This document shows positions 1 to 8,982 of a DNA stretch of 58,959 nucleotides, in pieces. Below the pieces are notes generated by a model. The model saw only the letters and a program-made list of their open reading frames with translations. It did not search any database and was not told where the DNA came from. This DNA is from Pseudozyma flocculosa PF-1 (lineage: Eukaryota > Basidiomycota > Ustilaginomycetes > Ustilaginales > Ustilaginaceae). Location: positions 334,995 through 393,953 of the forward strand of contig NW_006920881.1 in assembly GCF_000417875.1 (NCBI RefSeq), read 5' to 3'. Within the stretch, counting starts at the first letter, position 1; every line of letters starts with the position of its first letter. Position numbers and translations under genes: made by a program.

Positions 1-97
1 GAGACGAGAGAGACGAGAGAGAGAGAGAGACGACGAGAGAGNGAGAAGAGAGAGAGAGAGCCGGGGACCCTAGAAAGACAAAGACGACGCGGGGGTT
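1..97. repeat. GA-rich low-complexity window edge
   Basis: The first ~60 bases are a gagacgagag/agagag-type purine repeat with one ambiguous base (n at position 42). No gene is visible. This looks like a contig edge or simple repeat downstream of the minus-strand gene that stops at 98. Confidence 0.7.
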
Positions 98-1425
98 CTA
101 GGACAAGGACAGGGTCACGTAGCTTTCGACGCATTCGCGCCAGTCGTCGGACGAGATGGCAAACGAGCCGTCCTTGGAGTTGTAGCGCGCCGGCTGGCGC
201 AGCCGGTCAAAGGCGTCCCACCACCACGAGTGGATCTCGGCGTCGATGTCTTTTGGGTTGGCCGGTGTGCCGGGACGTCCGAGTTTCCAAGGTTTGCTGT
301 GGTGCGTGCGCGGCGAGGCGGGATCGGAGGCGAAGAGATGACGCTGGTTAGTCACCGTCCCCGGCTGTCCTCCGGACGAGAAAGAAGGAGGAGAGGAAGG
401 GGAAGGGAGCAAGGTGGGAAAGGCCGGGCACTCACTCGAGGATGTAGTGGACGTTCCTGACCTCTTGATCGCGCCAGATGTTGGGGTGTACCGTCTTTAG
501 CTTTTTGAGGGCGTTGTAGGTCCAGGGGAGGATCTTTACGCGGTCCTCGAACCAATCTGCGAGGAAGTCCTGGTCGGGGAAGCGGTAGGCGACGACGCGC
601 GGGTCGGTGTTGATGCGCTCGATCATGCGGCGCAGCGTCGTCGAGTCTGGACGGAGCACGACGAGACCCGAGTTGATGAGGCGGTGCGTGGGCGGCGATG
701 ACGCGGTGGGCTGGAGGGGCGAGGTGAGGGCCGACGGGTGCGACTGAGGAGTGTAGCCGCAGTTGGCCGGGATCCTGCAGGGGGTCTCGGAAGCGCGGGG
801 AGGCAGCGGTGATGGTCAGTCGAGTCGAGTCGGCGCGAAAGCGAGCGAAAGAGGCAAAAGGGACGGGGGCAACGGGGCCTCCTCACCAGTCGTCGGGATA
901 CGTCTTGATGCGGTTGGGGTTGCAGGTGCAGGCAAACGAGCTTGCGATCCACTGGTCAGCCTTGTCTGGAGCGCCGTGCGGTGCAAAGACGGTATCGTCG
1001 AGCATGAGCTCGTCCATGTTGCGGGTGACGAGCATGTCGCTGTCGACGAGGACGACGCGGTCGTACTCGTCGAGGTCCCATACGCGCAGCTTTGTCCACA
1101 CCTCGCCGAAGCGGGGGGTGGCGAGGTGGGTGCCGGCGAGCTGCGGGTAGATGGGCTCGACGGGGCGTACGACGACGTTGCGGATGGCGGCGAGGACGGC
1201 GAGGGCGCGGTGGGAGAGCTTGGACGTGGTCATGACGACGAGCGGGTAGCGCGAGGCGTGAGTGCGCAGCAGCGAGTCGGCAAAGACGACGAGGCCCGGC
1301 AGGAGGTGCTCGGACGTCATGAGCGTCGCCCAGCACGCGCGCTCGTCGGAGGGGATGGCCGACGGCGGCGGCGTCATGGTCGTCGTCGTCGTCGTGGTGG
1401 TGGTGGTTGTGATGGGTTCCGGCAT
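98..1425 (-). CDS. GT8-family (glycogenin/galactinol synthase-like) glycosyltransferase
   Basis: Three exons on the minus strand, 1425-887, 774-436 and 296-98, give 358 aa. Introns of 112 and 139 nt have gtgagg/ctgcag and gtgagt/acag borders and keep the frame. The start at 1425 is followed by a poly-Thr stretch; an internal Met at residue 17 (MTPPPS) is an alternative start. The fold core is recognisable: ATLMTSEHLLPG near residue 35, then a DxD metal/nucleotide-sugar motif (VDSD, residues 127-130), then LINSGLVVLRP and FPDQDFLADWF, the usual GT8 NSG and DQD blocks. The family transfers a hexose from a UDP-sugar. No signal peptide or membrane segment is visible, so a cytosolic enzyme is inferred. 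The acceptor (glycogenin-type self-glucosylation, inositol or another glycan) cannot be assigned. There is no long C-terminal extension as in true glycogenin. Confidence 0.85.
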
Positions 1426-2179
1426 GGTGGCGGCGAGGTCCGAGATGGAGCAAGAGAGGGGGAGGGTGACAGATGGAGGAGAGGCGGTAACGAAGTGAGG
1501 AGGGAGAGGAAGGGTGAAGAAGCAAGTGTCGAGGATTAAGGCTCTACGAAGGAAGGGGTGCGAGACAGGCTCATCGTACCGACGATCAAGAAGCCGCAGG
1601 AAGCAGGCAGCAGGCAGCAGGTCAGTTCGGGTCAGAGTCAGGGACCAGGGACCAGGGACCAGGGACCAGGGACCAGGATCGTCCCTCGGCCTGCCCGCCT
1701 AGGCCTCTCTGTCCGCCGGAAGGAAACAGAGGCCAGGGTCCGCTTGTCAAATCTTGCATCGACGGCGGCTCAATGGCCCAGGCAGGCAGGCAGGCAGGGC
1801 TAGGCGCAGCCAGAAACGCGGGCAGGTGGAGCAATCCAAGCCGACGTGGGTCAGACGGCCAGGCAGGCGGACCGTCGGCGCCGCTGCACATCGCCCTGCC
1901 CTGCCTGCCTCTCCCTCCATGGCATCCAGGCACCGCACGGCCGTTGCAGATCCCCCCCGCCGTCGCTGCGTCAGACAGGACAAAGGCAGCCCCCGGAGCC
2001 TTCCTCCACGACCAGTCGTCCAGATCCCTCACCAAACGACTGCGAGTGCTGTCAAGTGGCAAGCCTCGCCACCAGCCTCCGTCCCGCTGGCCCGCTTCCT
2101 GAGCCCAGGCTGAGGTCGCAGTCTTCTGCCCAAAAGCGAGGTGTATATATATGCATTATTTCTCCCTCGTGGCACAGCT
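1426..2179. other. Intergenic region with a GGGACCA tandem repeat and GGCA runs
   Basis: No convincing gene. It contains five perfect 7-bp GGGACCA units at 1641-1675 and a short (ggca)n run near 1780-1798. Open frames here have shifting, low-complexity composition. It separates the minus-strand GT8 gene from tRNA-Thr. Confidence 0.6.
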
Positions 2180-2284
2180 GCCTCCTTAGCTCAGTGGTAG
2201 AGCGCGTCACTAGTACGCTTGTACGCCTCCGGTCCCTCCCGGATCGCCATGACGAGGTCAGTCGTTCAAATCGGCTAGGAGGCA
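2180..2284 (+). tRNA. tRNA-Thr(AGT) with a 33-nt intron
   Basis: A complete cloverleaf can be drawn. The 7-bp acceptor stem is GCCTCCT/AGGAGGC (2180-2186 with 2277-2283). The D arm is GCTC...GAGC. The anticodon stem CGTCA pairs with TGACG. Loop CTAGTA has anticodon AGT at 2212-2214. The T arm is AGTCG TTCAAAT CGGCT and the discriminator is A2284. A 33-nt intron (2216-2248) sits after position 37, the canonical site. Pol III terminator-like T runs follow from about 2289. The 73-76 CCA is not encoded, as expected for a eukaryotic nuclear tRNA. Confidence 0.93.
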
Positions 2285-2502
2285 AATCTTTTTCGATACT
2301 TTTTTTCTTGGGGTCGGAATCGTTCTTCCGCCACGCTGCGGGCCGGCCCCTGACGCCTGTCACGCTCGCTCGGGCCTCCGGGGACGCAAGCTGGATCGCT
2401 CCGGTCCTTCTCATCCATCATCGCTGTTACCACCACCACCACTTTCTTCGTCGCCCGCCGACCACGCAACAGATACCACCACCGACAGAACCCGACGCCA
2501 CG

Positions 2503-3528
2503 ATGGCCAAGCCCACCACCTCTCCGGACCCGCCGAGGATCGAAATCCCCAATGCGGGTTCGACCGAGCAGTACTGGATCGACTCGACGCACGCCGACAA
2601 GATGCGCTTCTGGGCCAAGCGATGGTACCCGACGGCGGCATCTTCGTCGAGCGGCGACGACGAGGCTGCGGGGCAAGACGAGGTGCAGCCCAAGTCGTGC
2701 ACCGTCTTCTGCCACGGCTTCGTCGAGTACTCGGAACGGTACCGCGAGATCTTCAAAGTGTGGCCCTCGAAGGGCCACGAGATCGTCGCCTTTGACCAGC
2801 GCGGGTGGGGCGAGACGGCGGCGGCCACGGCCAACCCGGCCAAGGCGTACGGCTACGCCACCTGGCCGCTCCAGTTCGAGGACCTGGAAAACGTGGTGCG
2901 CCAAACGCGGCAGCGGCTCGACGAGCGGTGGGGCAAGGACGCCGTGCCCATCTTCAACATGGGCCAGTCGATGGGCGGTGGCATCGTCCTCGCCTTCCAG
3001 ACGCGCTCCGACGCGTGGAAAATGGCCAACAGGACCAGCAGCCCGTCGGCCGAGGCGCGCGACCTGGTCAGGGGCACCATTGCCGTCGCGCCGTGGTTGC
3101 GTCTGACTGAGCCGCCGCACCCGCTGCTCGCCTGGGTGGGCAACAACATCATGTCCAAGATCCCCGGCATGCCGTGGTACGTCGACCTCAAGGGCGCCAA
3201 CATCTGCCGCGACCCCGTCGTCGCCGCCAACTTTGAAAACGACCGCTTCTGCCAGAAAAAGGTCTACATCAAGACCATCGCCGGCCCCCTATTCGGCGGA
3301 CCGGCCATCATCACCCGCGACTACGAGCACTGGCCCAAGGACAAGCCCCTCCTCGCCCTCCACGGCACCGGCGACCTCGTCACCGACCACCTCGGCACAA
3401 AGCAGCTCGTCGACAACATCGCCAGCACGGACGACAAGGAGTTTAAGCAGCTCGACGGCTTCTACCACGACATCCTCATGGAGCCGGGTCAGGACAAGAT
3501 CGACGCGGCCCAGTACATCGTCGAGTGA
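2503..3528 (+). CDS. Monoglyceride lipase-like alpha/beta hydrolase
   Basis: Single exon from ATG 2503 to TGA 3526-3528, 341 aa. It belongs to the serine alpha/beta-hydrolase fold, close to monoacylglycerol lipases (YJU3/MGLL type). Visible features are the oxyanion HG region (CHGFVEYSERY), the nucleophile elbow NMGQSMGGG with Ser156, Asp291 in LHGTGDLVTDH and His322 in FYHDILMEP, in family order and spacing. The predicted reaction is hydrolysis of monoacylglycerol to glycerol and fatty acid. The open frame extends upstream through the tRNA, so the start was placed at the first Met after it, which also fits the family N-terminus. A GTGAGT at 3525 could be a donor for a tiny extra C-terminal exon, because the reading stops inside it at a position where homologues often continue for a few residues. 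Confidence 0.85.
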   Translation: MAKPTTSPDPPRIEIPNAGSTEQYWIDSTHADKMRFWAKRWYPTAASSSSGDDEAAGQDEVQPKSCTVFCHGFVEYSERYREIFKVWPSKGHEIVAFDQRGWGETAAATANPAKAYGYATWPLQFEDLENVVRQTRQRLDERWGKDAVPIFNMGQSMGGGIVLAFQTRSDAWKMANRTSSPSAEARDLVRGTIAVAPWLRLTEPPHPLLAWVGNNIMSKIPGMPWYVDLKGANICRDPVVAANFENDRFCQKKVYIKTIAGPLFGGPAIITRDYEHWPKDKPLLALHGTGDLVTDHLGTKQLVDNIASTDDKEFKQLDGFYHDILMEPGQDKIDAAQYIVE

Positions 3529-3833
3529 GTGGCGACGCAGTCTGTCGCTTGTGTGTGCGTGTGCAGATCGGGCAGCGGGACTCGTCCAGGCTGACCAGAG
3601 CATCCCTTGCGCGCTCCCCGTCCTCCACGTACCAGCTGGATCGAGAAGCGATGCTAGAACCCGTTCGCCACCGCCGCTCCACCGATCGGGGGGCGAGTAG
3701 ACGCTCCACGACCACCGCGGATCCCCCTGGCTTCTTCCAGTCTCTGCTTCATCATACCCCCCAGCTTGTTCTTGTCTACACGTACACGTCCCCGATCGGA
3801 AGCGCTTCCACGCCGCGGCCCCCGCGTATCCCA
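3529..3833. other. Convergent intergenic spacer
   Basis: About 300 nt between the ends of the plus-strand lipase and the minus-strand PUS4. No RNA or ORF of substance is visible. The lipase 3' UTR and perhaps a short last exon would lie here. Confidence 0.5.
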
Positions 3834-5312
3834 TCAGACCGGCACAATGACGCGGAGCAACTCGCGCTCCCACTCGCGCAGACCCTGGTCGTCTCTCGGC
3901 GTCTGGTACCCCGGCTCGCGCTGTTCCTTGTTTAGCTCGTCGATGGCGTCGGCAAACACCTCCCACGGCAGACAGTTTCCCTTGATGACCGGAGGATTGG
4001 ACGATGCCGCCTCGCCTGCATCGGCCGGCTGCGGCTGCGTCGTGGCGACGGCGCTCTGCGAGACGGCAGGCGTGTCGATGCTCCACTCGCCCTGCCGCGT
4101 GCGCGTCAGCACCTGGACGTGCGCTGCCGAGCCGGCGGCCATGGCCAGGTCGTGCACGATGGACCGCACGTACGTTCCCGAGGAGACCGTCATTTCCAGG
4201 GTAAAGGCTGGCGGAGCCGATGGTGCTGGTTCGCCGCCGTCAGCCTCGGTCTGTTCCGGTAGATCAGGAGCGGCAGCGGCAAGGCCAGACCCAGACTCTG
4301 TCGACACCGCTGCGTTGGCCGGTGTCGTCTCGTCTGCCTCTGCGGCCGCTGCTGCACCGGCCTCGCCGTCCTCGTCGACCTTGCGCGTGTCGCCCATTCC
4401 CTCGCCGACGCCGGCAATCTGCCTCACCCTTCCCACGAGGGCTTTTTCGTCGTCGGGCACCTCGCGCTCGGGCTCCTTGAACGCGTGCCGCCCGGCGGGC
4501 AGCCAGTCGACGAGGCGGAGCTCGTCGACGCGCACCTTGCGCGCCTCGATGGGTCTGGGCAGCTCAAGGCCTTCCCTGGCGTACTCGAAGAGCCGCTTGC
4601 CGTCGATGCGGACCGCCGAGTAGAGCGGGGGGAACTGGAGGAGCGAGCCGGTGAAGTTGGGCAAGAGGCTGCCGAGGAGGTGCGGGTTGACGTGGTGGAA
4701 GGGTGCGCGGGAGAGGATGGGGTCGCAGCAGTCGTACGAGGTGGTGGCCGAGCCGAGGAGCGCCGTGGTGCGGTACTCTTTTGTGCAGTCGAGGTACTTT
4801 TGGAGGTGCTTTGTGCCTGCGCCGACGCCAATGACGAGGACGCCGTCGGCGAGCGGGTCGAGGGTGCCGCCCTGACCGATCTTTGGCGCTCCTGCTGCTG
4901 CGCCTCCGAAGCCTCCTCCCCGCCTGCCCTTGCCCCACTTTCCTCGCTTCTTGTTGTGGTCCCTGACGGGTTTGCCGTCGGCATCGGCAAAGAGGGGCGA
5001 CGAGGCAAAGAGGGGTTTGAGCTGGTCGAGGAGCGACATGGACGTGGGGCCGCTGGGCTTGTTGACGCCAAAGAGTCCCGAGAGGGGCCGCTTTGCTATC
5101 GCTGCCGTGGCGGATGAGGCCGCGCGAGCTGCAGAGCCCAGCGAGGTGGCTGCCATGGCGTTCGATGTGGGAGCCGTGGCAGGGGCGGCAGCGGCAGCGG
5201 GAGCTGGGGCGGGAGGTGGGGCCGAGTCGGTGGTCTGCTCAGCAGATGGGGTCGAAGAGGGCTGAGCGGCGTCGGTGGGTGTAGCAGTCTGGTTGGTATC
5301 TTGCGCGTCCAT
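3834..5312 (-). CDS. PUS4: tRNA pseudouridine synthase, TruB/PUS4 family
   Basis: One uninterrupted frame from ATG 5312 (MDAQDTNQTA) to TGA 3834-3836, 492 aa. TruB-family enzymes isomerise U55 in the T arm of tRNAs; fungal Pus4 does this in nucleus and mitochondria. Diagnostic blocks in order: GLFGVNKPSGPTSMSLLDQL (about residues 82-101), the catalytic motif GQGGTLDPLADGVL with Asp152, KEYRTTALLGSATTSYD, the PPLYSAVRIDGKRLFEYAR substrate-binding block, and near the C-terminus VSSGTYVRSIVHDLA. The first ~75 residues are Ala/Pro/Thr-rich and likely disordered. An acidic, Ala-rich insertion lies between the catalytic body and the C-terminal block. The frame stays open upstream of 5312 but the added sequence is low complexity, so this Met is preferred. 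Confidence 0.93.
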   Translation of the reverse strand: MDAQDTNQTATPTDAAQPSSTPSAEQTTDSAPPPAPAPAAAAAPATAPTSNAMAATSLGSAARAASSATAAIAKRPLSGLFGVNKPSGPTSMSLLDQLKPLFASSPLFADADGKPVRDHNKKRGKWGKGRRGGGFGGAAAGAPKIGQGGTLDPLADGVLVIGVGAGTKHLQKYLDCTKEYRTTALLGSATTSYDCCDPILSRAPFHHVNPHLLGSLLPNFTGSLLQFPPLYSAVRIDGKRLFEYAREGLELPRPIEARKVRVDELRLVDWLPAGRHAFKEPEREVPDDEKALVGRVRQIAGVGEGMGDTRKVDEDGEAGAAAAAEADETTPANAAVSTESGSGLAAAAPDLPEQTEADGGEPAPSAPPAFTLEMTVSSGTYVRSIVHDLAMAAGSAAHVQVLTRTRQGEWSIDTPAVSQSAVATTQPQPADAGEAASSNPPVIKGNCLPWEVFADAIDELNKEQREPGYQTPRDDQGLREWERELLRVIVPV

Positions 5313-6111
5313 GCTAGGGAGTTTACGGTGAGGGAGCGAGCAGTCGGTGTGAGTTGGAGGATGGGAGCGAGGGGAGCCGAGAGTCCGGAGCGAGGAGCCA
5401 GAAGAGGTTGGTGGTTGGTTTGCCTGCCCAAAGAGGCCACCGAGGGTCATCAGCCCGAGCCAGCCAGTCGGCCCCCAAGAAGAAAACCCAAAAAAAGTGG
5501 AGCAGGCTGGGCTGGCCGCCCTCGACGTGGGCCACCAGCACAGCAGCCAGATAGACAGGCTGACGAGGGATCGGGAAAGGGAAGAGGGAAGGCCGCAACC
5601 AGGCCAAAAAATGCAGCCAGGCCAGGCCAGGCCAGCCAAGCCAGGCCCTGAAAAACCGCAGCCTGACGAGGAGCGCCAACTTTGGCCAGCTGGCTCCTCG
5701 GCCGCTCTCTGGCTCCTTCCACCACCCGCCGATCCCTGCCCCGACCCTGAACCTGACCCTGACCCTGTTCCTCGCCATGATCCCCCTCTAGCATCAGATC
5801 GCCGCCTCCTCGACCTTCGACAGCGGCCTGTCACCTCGACACGGAAGCTCGCCATCCACGACGCACGCCGTCGCGATTCGGTCCAGAGCCTCGTTCCTGG
5901 CCGTGCGTGGCCCATCGACGCTCGAGCCTCTTTTCCCCTGTCTTCCCTCCTTTGCAAACCAAGCTCTGCTCCGGGAAGCTGGTTCTGCGACGAACGCCAT
6001 CGCCCGAGGCATTCGGCCCATTCGCGCCCATACCCTTCCCTGCGGCCCTACCCTTGACGACCTCGCGACTCAGCTCACCTCCTCCTCGCTGTGCGACTCC
6101 GCCCGCCCACC
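5313..6111. other. Divergent intergenic region between PUS4 and RPC82
   Basis: About 800 nt between two divergently transcribed genes, expected to hold both promoters. It contains a ccaggccaggccagg-type repeat near 5615-5645 and GA-rich stretches. No defined element can be pinned down by eye. Confidence 0.5.
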
Positions 6112-8396
6112 ATGTCCAGCACGGCCCACTCACCCCAAAAGATCAAGCTGTGCGAGCACATCCTGCTCCAGCACTTTGGCCCCATCACCGCCCGCGTCGG
6201 CGCCCTCCTGCTCCGCCGCGGTCGCATGACCGTCCGCGACCTCTCTCGCTTTCTCAAGCAGCCCACCTCTCGCACCAACCGCGGACACACGGACCCACTC
6301 TCGGCCGCCGGCACCTCATCGGCCGCAGCCGCAACTGCACCGGGCGGCGCCCCCAATGCTCCGTTGCCCGTGCCTAAGCGACTCATCCAGCAGGCCATCA
6401 TGACCATGATCCAGCACGGCTGCGCCTGGCACAGCTCCACCGACCCGGAGCTCGGCGACGAGGCGCAAGAGTACTTTGAGATCAACCCAAACGAGGTCCT
6501 TGCGCGGCTCCGATTCGGAAAGTACATCAGCATCGCCGAGGACTTTATCGGGCCGGACGCCGCACGCATCGTCATGCTCGTCCTCAAGCACGGCAAGATG
6601 CAGGCGCGCGATCTCCTCGAGCAGATGACGGCCCCACCACCGCCACAGCCTGATGACCCCGCAGCCGCCGGGATCGGCGCAGAGGGTGTGTCGGCCTCCA
6701 ACGGCCACGCCAATGGTGCCGACGCCAAGGCCGGTTCCAAGCGCAAGGCCGATGTGCGCGAGCAGGAGCTGCGGGTCGAGGCCGTCAAGCGTCAGCTGGT
6801 CCACCTCCTCTACCACACCTACCTCCGCCCCTCGACGCTGGCGCAGCACGTCTCGCCGCGCGACAAGGAGATTGCCTACGAGACGAGAGAACGACGCAAG
6901 ATCAAGGGCATCCCCACGCCAAAGGAGCTCAAGGAGATTCGCACCCGCGTGCTCAACATGATTGCCGAAGAGAGGGAAAAGGAGTGGGAGGCCGATGACG
7001 CCTCGTCCAGGCCGGCACACCAGGTGGCGGCGGGCGGCGAGACGCGGCGCGGCCTGGTCCGAAAGTCGCAATCGGCCCTGGCCATGGCCAACGCGGCTGC
7101 GACCCTGGGGAAGTCGTCCAAGCGGGCAAAGACGAGCGCCAAGGACAAGAAGGGCAAGGACAAGGAGCTCAACGGCTTTCCGGCCTCGATCCACTCGGGC
7201 AAGGCCGATCCGGCCGACGACTTTGACCTCGATCTCGACGTCTGGCTGCGCATCAACTCGGATCGCTTCGACATCCACGTCCGCAACGAGATCATGGTCG
7301 AGGCGATCCGGTCGCGCTACAACAGCACCGCCGCCGAGGTGTTCCGCCACCTGATCGAGGCGAGCGAGTCGGCGTCGAGCCGCCAGAGTGTGCGCGATGC
7401 GTATTCGGCGGGCGTCTCGCTGACGCTGCTGGCGCCCAAGCTGCCCTCGACGCTGCAGATCCAAAAGGGCTTTGACCGGCGCTCGTTTGGCAAGGACAAG
7501 GCGACGCCGACGCGGCAGGAGTTCCTGGCCGAGTACTGCGCCATTTTCGCCCACCTCGACGACATCTCCACCAGGGCCAAGACGCAGCGGTTCGTCTCAC
7601 CGCACGGCGAGGGCACCACCAAGGCCGCCTCGGGCAGAAAGGTGGCGTCGAGCTACCGCGTCGACTATCGCAACACGGCCGAGCGCATGCGCCACGACCT
7701 GCTGAAGAACGTTGTCGAGGAAAAGTTTGGCACCGCGGCCGTCCGCATCATGGGCATCCTGCGCGACAAGGGCAAGCTCGAGGAGAAGCACGTGAGTTGC
7801 GCGCCAGAGCGGCCACCGACCCCGACCGCCCATTCCCATCCACCTGCTGCATGCATGTGTAGCGCGCGCGATCGCTGACGGCAACCCTCTCTTTCATGCT
7901 CTCCTACCGCGCCTGTACCTCTTGCCACCAGATCTCGCGCCTTGCGCTCATCAGCATCAACGAGACGCGCGACATCTGCTCGCGGCTGTTTGCGTCGTCG
8001 CTGCTGGGGCTGCAGGAGATTCCAAAGACCAAGGACCGGGATCCGGCCAAGACGTTTTTCCTGTGGTTCGTCGACGAGGAAAAGTGCAAGGCGTGGCTGA
8101 TTGACCGGCTGTACCAGACGCTGGCGAGGCTGGGGCAGCGGCGCAACGAGGAGATGCGGAGGCAGGCTCCGCTGCTGCGCAAGGTCGAGCGGACCGACGT
8201 CAAGAGCGACACCGTCGGCCTGCTCAGCGAGTGGGAGCGCGAAAACTGGCACAGGCTCGAAATGATCCTCCAGGCCATCACCGTCGCCGAAAACAGGGTC
8301 GAGATGGACGTCTTTGTACTAAGAGACCTCGCCGTCGCCCCCCTCGGCGCTAGCGGCACCGGTGTCGGTGCCGCCGATGGATCCGCCGCTCCGTGA
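6112..8396 (+). CDS. RPC82: RNA polymerase III subunit RPC82 (RPC3)
   Basis: Two exons, 6112-7791 and 7932-8396, joined in phase 0 (KLEEKH|ISRLAL) across a 140-nt intron with gtgagt and ccaccag borders; 714 aa. The N-terminus KIKLCEHILLQHFGPITARV is the characteristic RPC82 helix-turn-helix start. The family is made of tandem extended winged helices. Later blocks seen are INPNEVLARLRFGKYI, ILRDKGKLEEKH and the C-terminal FFLWFVDEEK preceding a coiled-coil-like WERENWHRLEMI. RPC82 works in the RPC82/34/31 subcomplex of pol III for promoter opening and TFIIIB contact. A basic linker (SSKRAKTSAKDKKGKDK) could be a nuclear localisation signal. ATG 6112 has a CACC context. Confidence 0.93.
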
Positions 8397-8626
8397 TCCA
8401 GTCGGGCCCTACAGAGTTGAAGCAATAGTACCACGCCATGCGGCCCATCACCCTGCTCAGGGGGGACCTTTCGCCCGCCCCAGAACTGCCCAGCCGAGAG
8501 CAGCCCGTGTTCCCAAGCGTCTATACAGCAGTAGAAGCAGCAGCAGCAGCAGCACTGAGGGTGTCGATTCGAAGAGCAAAAAGGACGAAAGAAAACGCGA
8601 CGCCTTCCGTTGAAGGCAAAAGGGTA

Positions 8627-8732
8627 TGACAAGAGTGGGATTCGAACCCACGCCCGAAGATAGCAGATTGCCCCTCGCTGCTGCGAGGTATCTTCCTTAA
8701 TGCTACGCCTTAGACCACTCGGCCATCTTGCC
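8627..8732 (-). tRNA. tRNA-Leu(AAG) with a 28-nt intron
   Basis: Read on the minus strand from 8732. The acceptor stem is GGCAAGA with TCTTGTC (one G-U pair). The D arm is GCC...GGC. Anticodon stem TAGCA pairs with TGCTA, and loop TTAAGG plus C38 gives anticodon AAG (plus-strand ctt at 8696-8698). The intron is at 8667-8694, directly after position 37. A short variable arm (TCTTCGGGC) precedes the T arm GTGGG TTCGAAT CCCAC, and the discriminator is A. A one-base shift of the anticodon stem would read TAA, but the perfect TAGCA/TGCTA pairing favours AAG. Confidence 0.9.
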
Positions 8733-8982
8733 CCTTGGTGTTCGACGCGCCAGTCATTGTAAATATAACTGCTGCTGTATTGAACCTAGTCGCCTCCACC
8801 TGAGCCAGTCCGGAGGCCACGACGCTCGGGCTGGGCCAGGCATGTCGCGTCGCTGCCTCCCGCCCTCCATCTTCCAGCTCACCCATTCTATCCATCGAGA
8901 GGTCTCTTGCGTCCTTTCGCCGCGGACGCGGTATGGTGGTGTTCGCTGCGCCTTGAAACAAGAGCGGCGCCTCGGATCGAGG

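Noticed and set aside
763..1539. 258-codon plus-strand frame
   Set aside because: Complement of the GT8 gene; the opposite strand carries the conserved motifs.
1846..2502. Upstream in-frame extension of the lipase
   Set aside because: It runs through the tRNA-Thr gene and low-complexity sequence; the family N-terminus begins at Met 2503.
6316..7554. 412-codon minus-strand frame
   Set aside because: Antisense shadow of RPC82.
8690..8706. Reading the minus-strand tRNA as Leu(TAA)
   Set aside because: A one-base shift of the anticodon stem gives a weaker G-U-containing stem; the perfect TAGCA/TGCTA stem places AAG in the loop.
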